Source: Palsa-360 sp963710315 (lineage in GTDB: Bacteria; Acidobacteriota; Terriglobia; Acidiferrales; UBA7541). Taken from it: a DNA stretch of 64,000 nt. The stretch lies in assembly GCA_963710315.1 (NCBI GenBank), contig CAVPZW010000008.1, positions 558,001-622,000 of the forward strand, given 5' to 3'. Each line of letters starts with the position of its first letter. Position 1 is the first letter of the stretch. Shown piece by piece: positions 33,934-41,812 of the stretch. The notes under the pieces are model-generated. The model had not been told where the DNA came from. It did no database searches and saw only the letters and a list, made by a program, of their open reading frames with translations. Made by a program: the position numbers and the translations under genes.

Positions 33934-35000
33934 CTCTTTTTCTTCCGAACCCAGTCCCAGATGAGCGCCAACAAAAGGCAAAATCCAGCGGACGGGAGAT
34001 AGGCCAGCCGGTCGCCCATGATCGTTCCTGTGGGCATAAGGATATTGGCCGTCGTCGCGAACCCTGCGAAATAAATGCTGCCCGCCAGCGCCCAGCCCAC
34101 CTGCCGCTTTTTCATTGCCCAGATCCAAAGGCCGGCAACCGCGGCCGCCGCCAGCGCCGCCGGCAGCGTGTGCCGCCAATCCCTATAGACCGGAATTTCG
34201 TTGAAGGAGTAATCGACGGAAAGCGCGGCAGGATAGATTTGGAGTGCGGCATACTTCCATGCCACGCGCAAAGCATTCAGGGCTCTCCATGCCGCCGGGA
34301 GACCGGCGAGTGCGTTGTCAATCCGAGTGATTTCCGGCTGGCCGAACCTTCCTCCCTGAGCATTCCATAACAAAGCGAGGTAGGCCAGCATGAGGCCGCC
34401 CGCCAGCGCGTAGCGGATGCGCGGCTTCCACTTGCCAATCGCGTAATCGCCCAGGATTAGCAGCGGAAAAAACGCCACGGCCGATTCCTTGGATAGCATT
34501 GCGACCGCAAAGCAGCCCAGCGACCCGACGGTGTGATTGCGCAAATGCAGAATCCATCCGGCGAATATGAATCCGGCGGCAAGCAGTTCCGCGCGCCCCA
34601 CGGCCCAATCCACCGCCTCGGTATGAATGGGATGCACGGCAAACAGAAGCGCAGCGGCAAAAGCTACAGTCTTGGCCTCTGCAGTGGACCCTAGAAGCTC
34701 CTGCAACAAAATGTAAAGCAGGCAGGCCACGGCCGCATGCAGGATGAGATTAACCAAATGGTATTCGATCGGTTCCGGCCCGCTGTGTTTCCAATTCAGC
34801 GCAAAGGTCGCAAATGTAAATGGCCGGTACACCGAGCTGACAATGTTTGGAGAGAACAGGCCGCGCAAGGTTGGGTCAACTACCTGCGCGTTGCGCACGA
34901 TGTACAGTTCATCGTCCATCACGAACTGGTTCACCAATACGTTGCCGTAGACCATGGCCACGATAGCCAGCAGCAAACCGATTCTGAGACGATCTTTCAT
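33906..35000 (-). CDS. N-terminal membrane half of a frameshifted TMTC/glycosyltransferase-like TPR protein
   Basis: About 364 residues from the ATG at 35000; an in-frame ATG at 35045 is also possible. Eight to ten hydrophobic segments contain FVMDDELYIVRN and SSVYRPFTFATFALN, the acidic first loop and conserved arginine expected of GT-C type membrane glycosyltransferases. HPIHTEAVDWAVGRAELLAAGF is typical of TMTC/PMT-like proteins with C-terminal TPRs. The frame ends in an unconserved tail, RCSHGGCSP, right after the lysine run, and the expected continuation lies in the -1 frame. This could be a sequencing error, a true mutation or programmed slippage. Confidence 0.7.
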   Translation of the reverse strand: MKDRLRIGLLLAIVAMVYGNVLVNQFVMDDELYIVRNAQVVDPTLRGLFSPNIVSSVYRPFTFATFALNWKHSGPEPIEYHLVNLILHAAVACLLYILLQELLGSTAEAKTVAFAAALLFAVHPIHTEAVDWAVGRAELLAAGFIFAGWILHLRNHTVGSLGCFAVAMLSKESAVAFFPLLILGDYAIGKWKPRIRYALAGGLMLAYLALLWNAQGGRFGQPEITRIDNALAGLPAAWRALNALRVAWKYAALQIYPAALSVDYSFNEIPVYRDWRHTLPAALAAAAVAGLWIWAMKKRQVGWALAGSIYFAGFATTANILMPTGTIMGDRLAYLPSAGFCLLLALIWDWVRKKKRCSHGGCSP

Positions 35001-35099
35001 GTAACTACAATGATGCCGTGAAAGCGCGGCAATTTCGCGGGCCATATTGAAGGAGGTTGTCTTTCCGTTACTTGCAGGTCTAAAGATGAAGGGCAGTAT

Positions 35100-36374
35100 C
35101 TAGGACTTTGCGTCAGGTAAATCCGTCTTCACCACGAAGTGGTACAGCCACATCAGCAGTGTCGTGCCAACCCCGATGCCGGTGATAGCCCACCAGACTT
35201 GCGCGGGCCGCTGCACGACCTCCCCGTAGTGATGCATCAGCCGGCCGCCCAGCCAGCCTCCAACCAACGATCCGATGCCGATGGGCACAAACGCGAACCC
35301 CATGTAGGTTCCTTGCTGGCCCGGGGGAGCCAGCCGCGAGACATATTCGTAATAGCGCGGCGAAAGAACAATTTCGCCAAGCGCCACCACGAAAATCGAC
35401 AGCACCACAGCCCACACCGCCGGATGGAAAGCCACAATCAGCCAGCCCAGCGCGGAAATCAATATCCCGATGGTGATGGCCCGAAAGGCCGGGATTTTTT
35501 GCGTCAAGTAGGTGACCAGAAACTGCAGGCAAATCACGGTCGCGGCGTCGGTGATCAAAATCAATTCCACGTCGGCATGCGGATCGATGTACCCATGAAT
35601 GTAAATGGGCAAGACAATGTATTGCTGCCAGAAAACGATCCAGTAGCCCGAAAAAATCAGCAGAAAAAGCATGAAGCGCGGGTTGGTCATCACAGTGAAT
35701 AGATTGTGCGCCGTCTCCGCCAGGGTGGCCGTCGGAGTTTCTCCGGAGCGGCGCGGCTCCTTGAAGAACAGGAGTACAGCAAAAAACATCAGCAGGACGC
35801 TCAGCGCGGAAACACGAAACACATTCTCAACTCCCAGATGCCGGTGCGCCCAGGACGCAATGTATGGCCCCGCGGCTCCGCCGATATTCACCAGCGTGTA
35901 GTAGATCGAATACCCAATCGAGCGCACATTTTCGCGAGACGCGCGCGCCGTGGTCCCCACCACGCTCGGCTTGACCATCGATATGCCCAGCGCGGGCAGC
36001 ACCAGAACAAATGCCACCAGGCCCAGCAGTGGTACGGAAGCGCGCACCGGCGCCATCCACGCCGCTCCCAGCGATCCCAGCAGAAAATAAGCGCATGCCA
36101 GGATCAGGTAGGCTAGGGAAAGCGCGCGCCGGAAACCCAGCCGGTCCGCCACCGCTCCTCCCAAAATTGCCAGAAACCACACCATTCCGCCAAACAGGCC
36201 CGCGAGCGAGCCGGTCTGCTCGGTGGGGATATTCAGCGATTCATGCAGATAGTTGGCCAGCGAGGAAAACGCGCCGTAATAGGAAAGCCGCTCGAAAATT
36301 TCGCTGATGTTGGCAACCCAGAAGGCAGGTTCGAACCCATCGCGAATTTCCTCCAGGCGCTGGCTAAGGCTCAA
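35100..36374 (-). CDS. POT/PTR-like MFS transporter
   Basis: A 424-residue membrane protein starting at TTG with AGGAG five bases upstream. TM1 carries SEIFERLSYYGAFS, close to the ExxER-YYG signature of proton-coupled oligopeptide transporters. GGAVADRLGFRRAL is the MFS loop motif. Twelve hydrophobic segments are visible. True POTs use ExxERFxYYG for proton coupling to di- and tripeptide uptake, so peptide or peptide-like import is likely but not certain. It has no co-directional close partner. Confidence 0.82.
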   Translation of the reverse strand: MSLSQRLEEIRDGFEPAFWVANISEIFERLSYYGAFSSLANYLHESLNIPTEQTGSLAGLFGGMVWFLAILGGAVADRLGFRRALSLAYLILACAYFLLGSLGAAWMAPVRASVPLLGLVAFVLVLPALGISMVKPSVVGTTARASRENVRSIGYSIYYTLVNIGGAAGPYIASWAHRHLGVENVFRVSALSVLLMFFAVLLFFKEPRRSGETPTATLAETAHNLFTVMTNPRFMLFLLIFSGYWIVFWQQYIVLPIYIHGYIDPHADVELILITDAATVICLQFLVTYLTQKIPAFRAITIGILISALGWLIVAFHPAVWAVVLSIFVVALGEIVLSPRYYEYVSRLAPPGQQGTYMGFAFVPIGIGSLVGGWLGGRLMHHYGEVVQRPAQVWWAITGIGVGTTLLMWLYHFVVKTDLPDAKS

Positions 36375-36488
36375 ACGAAACTCCTATTGAGGGATGCACA
36401 ACACTGTTCATTCGGGACGGGCGCGATTGTATCGGATGAGTGGTTAGCGCGCCAGATTGCAAAAGGAAGGTTTGCAACTCTCACAAAC

Positions 36489-36992
36489 TTATCGCGGATT
36501 TGAAAACCGGCGGAACATCGCTGCTATCGCCACAACGTTGTAGAGAGCAAATCCCACAAGTACGGAAACGATGGGGCCGGTTGCAAGCTCGGGCGGAGAA
36601 ATGAAATTCGCACGCATGGCCAGGCTCATCGCGGAGACCACAACGAATAGAAAAGCGCAGCCATACCAAGCGAGGAAGCTTTCAAAATAGGCGAATGTTT
36701 CAGCGCGGCGTTCCGGGGCCAGCCAAAATTCCTTGTTTGGCAGATTGAGTCTGGCTTCTGGTGTCCTTGCGATTTTGCGGTGCAACCAGAATTCCACGAA
36801 AAGCGCGGGCAGAAACACGATGGCAAAAACAAAGAAAAATTGAGGCTTGGTCATCCAGCCGTTTGGAGCCCCGGAAGCGGCAAAGTGCGATGCCATGCGA
36901 TCCGGCAGAAGTGGGAAATCATGAATACATTGTGCAACCGCCATCAAGGCGATGAGGAAAAATAGGCTTCTGGGTATGGCTTTGCTGGACAT
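36489..36992 (-). CDS. DUF1648-domain membrane protein
   Basis: A 167-residue protein. The ATG at 36992 is chosen because upstream in-frame sequence is unconserved-looking. The first hydrophobic helix is followed by LLPDRMASHFAASGAPNGWMTKPQFF, the DUF1648 signature (LP..i..HF...G.pdgw..K). Helices follow near residues 35-55, 100-120 and 130-155. DUF1648 proteins include SdpI-like immunity or regulatory membrane proteins, but this one is too short to assign a role. Confidence 0.75.
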   Translation of the reverse strand: MSSKAIPRSLFFLIALMAVAQCIHDFPLLPDRMASHFAASGAPNGWMTKPQFFFVFAIVFLPALFVEFWLHRKIARTPEARLNLPNKEFWLAPERRAETFAYFESFLAWYGCAFLFVVVSAMSLAMRANFISPPELATGPIVSVLVGFALYNVVAIAAMFRRFSNPR

Positions 36993-37207
36993 GGTTAAGC
37001 TCAGCTTGAAGCCTACGAGGCGGCGAGGGCGGAAACAATAGGACTTGCCCAAAAAGGAAGGCATCGGAACCGGTTGGCCTTGGCCCGCCGCTTGTGTAAT
37101 GCTATAGCGCCTCACCGCAGGGGATTGCGACAGGGGGAGTGGGCGCGCGCGGTGAATTTGCCTGACCCATTTTCGATGATTATGAAACAACACTCAGGAC
37201 ATTTCCG

Positions 37208-38416
37208 ATGGTGACGCTTGCTTCCATCAAGGATGCGCGGGAACGCATCCGGGGCTCGATTGTGGTTACGCCCTTTGTGCACTCCGAAAAATTCTCGCAG
37301 CAGACGGGGAATACGGTTTTCCTGAAGCTGGAGAATTTGCAGATGACCGGCGCGTTCAAGGAACGCGGCGCGCTGAACAAGATCCTTCTGCTCACGGAAG
37401 AGGAGCGCCGGCGCGGCGTGATCGCTGCATCGGCGGGAAACCATGCGCAGGCTGTCGCGTATCACGCCACCAAGCGCGGCATCAAGGCGCAGATCTGCAT
37501 GCCGTTGACCACGCCGCTGGTGAAAGTGTCCGCCACGCGCGGCTACGGCGCGGAAGTAATTCTGGCCGGAGCGAATTACGATGAAGCCTGCGAAGAAGCC
37601 ATTCGCCGCTCAAAACAATTCGGCCTTACGTTCATTCACCCCTTTGACGATGAAGCCGTGATCGCCGGGCAGGGAACGCTCGGCCTCGAAATGCTCGAGC
37701 AGCATGGCGATCTTGACGCGCTCGTCATCCCCATTGGCGGCGGCGGATTGATCGCAGGCGTGGCCTGCGCGGTGAAAGAAACCAATCCAAAAATCCAAGT
37801 GATCGGCGTGCAATCATCGAGACTCGCGTCGATGAAGGCCGCGATTGAAAAGAAAGAGATCGTCACTCTGCCCGCGAACAAGACCATTGCGGACGGGATC
37901 GCCGTGCGCTCGGCGGGCACGCTGACGTTTCCGATGGTCCAGAAATATGTGGACGACATCGTGACTGTGGATGAGGAAGAGATCGCCAGCGCCATTCTGC
38001 AATTGCTGGAAAAAGAAAAAATGCTTGCCGAAGGAGCGGGCGCGGCGGCCACGGCGGCTCTGCTTAACAAGAAAATTCCGAACCACGGAAAGAAACTCGG
38101 CGTTCTGGTTAGCGCGGGAAACATAGACGTGTCGCTCCTCTCGCTGATTATCCGCCGAGGGCTCGTCAAGGATGGCCGCCTGGTCCGCCTGCGAATTCAT
38201 TTGCCTGACCGGCCGGGCGCGCTGCAGGAGCTTGCCGGCGTGATCGCCGCGCAGAAGGCCAACATCGTGGAAACGATGTATGACCGCGCCTATTATGGCG
38301 TGGTGCTGGGAGACGCCGTCATCGATATCACCATGGAAACGCGCGGGCCGGAGCATGTCGCGGACCTGACCGCCGCGCTCGATGCCGCGGGCTACACCTT
38401 CGAGCGTGTACAATAG
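37208..38416 (+). CDS. ilvA: Threonine ammonia-lyase with C-terminal ACT domain
   Basis: A 402-residue fold-type II PLP enzyme. The PLP lysine is K51 in MTGAFKERGA, the substrate loop is ASAGNHAQAVA, and the phosphate-binding loop is IGGGGLIAG. Near the C terminus, RIHLPDRPGALQELAGVIA starts a single ACT-like domain. The reaction converts threonine to 2-oxobutanoate and ammonia. The length and single ACT domain resemble the catabolic or short biosynthetic form (TdcB/IlvA). Glycine C-acetyltransferase lies 220 bases downstream on the same strand, linking both to threonine metabolism. Confidence 0.9.
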   Translation: MVTLASIKDARERIRGSIVVTPFVHSEKFSQQTGNTVFLKLENLQMTGAFKERGALNKILLLTEEERRRGVIAASAGNHAQAVAYHATKRGIKAQICMPLTTPLVKVSATRGYGAEVILAGANYDEACEEAIRRSKQFGLTFIHPFDDEAVIAGQGTLGLEMLEQHGDLDALVIPIGGGGLIAGVACAVKETNPKIQVIGVQSSRLASMKAAIEKKEIVTLPANKTIADGIAVRSAGTLTFPMVQKYVDDIVTVDEEEIASAILQLLEKEKMLAEGAGAAATAALLNKKIPNHGKKLGVLVSAGNIDVSLLSLIIRRGLVKDGRLVRLRIHLPDRPGALQELAGVIAAQKANIVETMYDRAYYGVVLGDAVIDITMETRGPEHVADLTAALDAAGYTFERVQ

Positions 38417-38430
38417 AATGCCGGAGTGCC

Positions 38431-38526
38431 GGAAGAAAAGCCCCGGGTCTGAAGACCCGGGCTACGGCAGCCGCGAAGCAACCCAAACTGCTGTAGCCCG
38501 CCTCTTCAGAGGCGGGGATTTCTTCC
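38431..38526. repeat. Double-hairpin repeat, copy F
   Basis: Two different hairpins in opposite orientation: CCCGGGTCTGAAGACCCGGG followed by CTAC, and GTAG followed by CCCGCCTCTTCAGAGGCGGG. Outer flanks GGAAGAAA and TTTCTTCC are also inverted. The two halves have unlike stems but the same feet and apical motif. It lies between two threonine-metabolism genes. Confidence 0.75.
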
Positions 38527-38638
38527 AGGCCCTGCAGTAAGTAACCCCTCCGCCACGAACGGACGGGCCGAAACACTGCGTTTCAGAGGAACGAAAACTT
38601 AATCGCAAAAAATTCCAACAATTAGGATTTAATCTCAA

Positions 38639-39838
38639 ATGCCGACCGCAAATTCAAATCCACTTTCTTATTTGCGCGATGAACTCAACGAGATGGAGGC
38701 CAAAGGCCAGCGATTCCGCCTGCGTGTGCTCGAAGGCGAGCAAAAGCCCATCGCCCACTTCGACGGCAAAGAGGTCATCAACCTCAGCTCAAATAATTAT
38801 CTGGGGCTGACAACGCAAAAATCGCTGCGCCGCGCGGCCATCGAAGCAATTCGCACGCACGGCGTCGGCGCGGGAGCAGTGCGCACCATCGCCGGCACCA
38901 TGGACCTGCACATGGCCCTGGAGCGGCAGATCGCCACATTCAAGGGAACGGAAGCGTGCGTGGTGTTTCAGTCCGGCTTCACGGCAAACTCGGGAACTGT
39001 CGCGGCGGTTCTCGGCAAGGACGATTTAATTCTTTCCGATGAATTGAATCATGCTTCCATCATCGACGGCTGCCGCCTTTCGCGCGCCACCATCAAGGTG
39101 TTCAAGCACGGCGACGTTGCCGATTGCGAGCGACTCTGCAAGGAAACCGAAAATTGGCCCGGCCACAAGCTGCTCATCACCGATGGCGTCTTTTCCATGG
39201 ACGGCGACATCGCCCCGCTCCCGGAATTGTGCAGCCTCGCTGAAAAATACAATTGCATCATGATGGTGGACGACGCGCATTCTTCCGGTGTGCTGGGCCG
39301 CGGCGGGCGCGGCACGGTGGATCACCTCGGCTGCCACGGCCGCGTGCACATCCAGGTCGGCACGCTCAGCAAAGCCATCGGATCGATGGGCGGCTATGTT
39401 TGCGGCTCGCGCGATCTGATCGATTTCCTCTACCGCCGCGCGCGGCCGTTTCTTTATTCCACCGGCCATCCTCCCTCCGTGATCGCCACCTGCCAGGCGG
39501 CCTTCACGCTGCTGGATTCCGCGGACGGCGAAAAGCTCATCAAGAAACTCTGGGCCAACACGAAATTCTTCCAGCGCCGCCTGAAGAAACTGGGCTTTTC
39601 CATTGGCGCCACCAGAACGCCTATCACTCCGATTCACGTGGGAGACGGCGTAAAAGCATTTGAATTTTCTCGCCGCCTATACGATGCAGGCGTCTACATT
39701 CCCGGCGTTGGATCGCCCACGGTTGCCGAAGGCAAAGCGCGGCTGCGCGCCATTGTGACGGCCACGCACAAGCGCGCCGATTTGGAACGCGCCAGCGCAA
39801 TCATCGCGGAAGTGGGTCACTCGCTGGGCATTGTCTAG
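38639..39838 (+). CDS. kbl: Glycine C-acetyltransferase (2-amino-3-ketobutyrate CoA ligase)
   Basis: A 399-residue alpha-oxoamine synthase. Landmarks are LSSNNYLGLT, GVGAGAVRTIAGT, DDAHSSGVLGRGGRG (Asp211 pairs with the PLP ring nitrogen) and the PLP lysine K245 in VGTLSKAIGSMGGYVCG. Kbl and threonine dehydrogenase together convert threonine to glycine and acetyl-CoA, but no dehydrogenase gene lies in the window. The related 8-amino-7-oxononanoate synthase has a similar fold. The GTMDLHMALE and FSMDGDIAPLPEL segments favour Kbl. Confidence 0.87.
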   Translation: MPTANSNPLSYLRDELNEMEAKGQRFRLRVLEGEQKPIAHFDGKEVINLSSNNYLGLTTQKSLRRAAIEAIRTHGVGAGAVRTIAGTMDLHMALERQIATFKGTEACVVFQSGFTANSGTVAAVLGKDDLILSDELNHASIIDGCRLSRATIKVFKHGDVADCERLCKETENWPGHKLLITDGVFSMDGDIAPLPELCSLAEKYNCIMMVDDAHSSGVLGRGGRGTVDHLGCHGRVHIQVGTLSKAIGSMGGYVCGSRDLIDFLYRRARPFLYSTGHPPSVIATCQAAFTLLDSADGEKLIKKLWANTKFFQRRLKKLGFSIGATRTPITPIHVGDGVKAFEFSRRLYDAGVYIPGVGSPTVAEGKARLRAIVTATHKRADLERASAIIAEVGHSLGIV

Positions 39839-40145
39839 CTGCGCAATTTTTTGCCAGTTTGATTCAAGAATGCGGGTACGGCGGCACGGCTGAATTTACG
39901 ACACCAATAGCCTGCTGGTCACCTCGCAGAACAGAGGCGCCCCGTCCCCCCCTCTTTCCCAGAACGGGCGGAACCCGCATCGTGGCTGTCCTTCGGGACA
40001 GCGACTATTTGCTCACCTTTCAATCGGATTGTCACACTCTAAATCATGCTTTATGCTAGCTTTAAAGTGGTATCAAGGGGCTCAAATGCCCGGGTATTTG
40101 TGGGACGATTTTGCGCGTCCCCTGCGTAGTCGTTCTCGGGGTCAA
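39839..40145. other. 307-base intergenic region
   Basis: No supported gene. It contains a seven-pair hairpin with a TTCG loop, GCTGTCC-TTCG-GGACAGC (39985-40002), which could end the kbl transcript, and a promoter candidate for the following lipoprotein at 40029. Confidence 0.5.
40029..40057 (+). promoter_or_regulatory. Promoter candidate for the DUF4382 lipoprotein
   Basis: TTGTCA (40029-40034) and TATGCT (40052-40057) are exactly 17 bases apart. They lie about 90 bases before the lipoprotein ATG. Two mismatches from consensus in total make it a moderate candidate. Confidence 0.4.
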
Positions 40146-40619
40146 ATGAAGCGAATCCAATCGATCTGGCCAATTTTGGCGATGATTTTCTGCGTGGCGC
40201 TTGCGGGCTGCGGTGGTGTAGGGCAATTTGGCTCGCAGACGCAGAACACTGGGAACTCATCCGTGGTTCTGGCCATGACGGATACTCCCCCATCGACCGT
40301 AAGCATTCTTTCGGCAGAAGTAACGCTTACCGGTGCGACACTGTCTCCCGGAAATGTTTCCCTGTTTTCCGGATCGACCACGGTGGAGCTGACCCGGCTT
40401 CAAACCGACATCGCCTATATCGCCACGGCCGCGAATATTCCCGCGGGCAATTTCACTTCCGTGACTCTCACATTTGCGAATCCGTCGCTCACGATTGAAA
40501 ACGATACGGCCAGCGCCATCGGAACTTGCGCCGTGGGCGCTATTTGCACTTTGGTACCGGCTGCTCCAGAGTCTGTCAACGACCGTCCCATTGACGGCCT
40601 TTTCGATTACCGCCAATAG
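40146..40619 (+). CDS. DUF4382-type lipoprotein, N-terminal part before a frameshift
   Basis: About 140 meaningful residues from the ATG at 40146. A lipoprotein signal (LAMIFCVALAGC, lipobox LAGC) precedes VVLAMTDTPPSTVSILSAEVTLTGATL and FTSVTLTFANPSLTI, which are typical of DUF4382 beta-sandwich lipoproteins. The frame stays plausible up to about VPAAPES near base 40571, then runs into an unlike tail (DRPIDGLFDYRQ) and stops. The expected continuation is in the +1 frame. The protein would be exported and lipid-anchored. Confidence 0.7.
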   Translation: MKRIQSIWPILAMIFCVALAGCGGVGQFGSQTQNTGNSSVVLAMTDTPPSTVSILSAEVTLTGATLSPGNVSLFSGSTTVELTRLQTDIAYIATAANIPAGNFTSVTLTFANPSLTIENDTASAIGTCAVGAICTLVPAAPESVNDRPIDGLFDYRQ

Positions 40620-41577
40620 CACAACGGGACTCCTGATCGATGTCAATCTGGAGAATTTGCTGACCGCGACATTGGGCGCGAATTTCAGCGCCGGCACGAC
40701 AGTTACACAATTCACTCCCGCCAGTACCGGAGCGCCTCCAGTCGGCGCGGAAGACGTCGTAGGCCACGTCGCAAGCGTCAACCCGTCGAGCAATACATTT
40801 ACGCTGACAAATGCCACGGGATCATATTCTTTGAAAGTGGATAATACTTCCACTTTCTTCCAGTTTCCGAACACCGCGTGCTCGTCTCCGGGATTCGCTT
40901 GCCTGAAGAATAACCAAATTCTCAGCGTGGACATCGGCATTCAGGCGGACGGATCGATCCTCGCTCGGAATATCGTCTTCGAGGACGCGGACAGCAGCGA
41001 TGTCGAAGTGGAAGGCATGGTCACCAGCACCAATGCGGCGTCACAAGAATTCAATATCGTTGTACTCACAGCTTCATCATCCGTAACGGGGCTGAGTATC
41101 GGAGCGCCCGCTACCGTGCAGTATGCGACTTCTCCGCAGACGCCTTTCGCTATCGACTTCGTTCACGTGGATAATTCTCAGGTCAGCACTTCTTCTTTTT
41201 TGGCTTCCTTCACCGGGCCCGCCGACCTGGTTCCGGGCCAGCAGGTTTCCATTCGGAGGAATAGCTCTCCGAGCGGGACGATTGTGGCGGATCGCGTGCG
41301 GCTCAGGTCGTCCAGAATAACGGCCACGGTGCAATCGGTTGGCGCACCGAATATCACTTTCACAAATTTGCCATCCCTATTTTTTGGCCACGGTGGCGTC
41401 ACGCAGATTGTGGCGCAGACTTCCGTAACTCCAGCAACGATCTACTATGAGATTAACGGGTCAGTCAGCGCGGGTACGAATATCCTTGGCGATCTGGTAT
41501 CGGTGCGCGGCCCGCTTTTCAATACCGGCGGGACAAACCGCACATTGCTCGCAACTAAAGTCGTCGTGAAGCCATAA
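40573..41577 (+). CDS. DUF4382/DUF5666-type lipoprotein, C-terminal part after the frameshift
   Basis: The +1 frame continues the lipoprotein with STTVPLTAFSITANSTTGLLIDVNLENLL, the characteristic end of DUF4382. Repeated beta segments follow, such as VVGHVASVNPSSNTFTLTN and VEVEGMVTSTNAASQEFNIVVL, of DUF5666-like type. No start codon with an SD precedes it at the shift point, so it is read as part of the upstream gene. One extra base near 40572 would explain the break. Confidence 0.65.
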   Translation: MSTTVPLTAFSITANSTTGLLIDVNLENLLTATLGANFSAGTTVTQFTPASTGAPPVGAEDVVGHVASVNPSSNTFTLTNATGSYSLKVDNTSTFFQFPNTACSSPGFACLKNNQILSVDIGIQADGSILARNIVFEDADSSDVEVEGMVTSTNAASQEFNIVVLTASSSVTGLSIGAPATVQYATSPQTPFAIDFVHVDNSQVSTSSFLASFTGPADLVPGQQVSIRRNSSPSGTIVADRVRLRSSRITATVQSVGAPNITFTNLPSLFFGHGGVTQIVAQTSVTPATIYYEINGSVSAGTNILGDLVSVRGPLFNTGGTNRTLLATKVVVKP

Positions 41578-41607
41578 GTTCCCAATCCCCACCCAGCTGT
41601 GATTGGT

Positions 41608-41776
41608 TTTCGTGGCATAGGCTGAAGAGTCTGTGTGAGAACTCGGCATTGGTTCCTGTAGTGCCCGCCTTCAGGCGGGCATCTGCTTGATTCCAAAGTG
41701 CCCGCCTGAAGGCGGGCGCTACAGGAAACTCGCAATACGGGGTTCTGACACAGACTCTGAAGCCTATGCCACGAAA
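41608..41776. repeat. Nested palindromic element with a double-hairpin repeat at its core (copy G)
   Basis: The core 41653-41727 has arms TTCCTGTAG and CTACAGGAA around two GCCCGCCTTCAGGCGGGC-type hairpins. Around it lies a second inverted pair: TTTCGTGGCATAGGCT ... AGAGTCTGTGT on the left and ACACAGACTCT ... AGCCTATGCCACGAAA on the right, matching over about 30 bases with three mismatches. The outer arms themselves resemble half of a GTGG-footed copy. Confidence 0.8.
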
Positions 41777-41812
41777 GGCCCGAGTCCCGGGCCGCACAGT
41801 TTTAAGAAAGAT

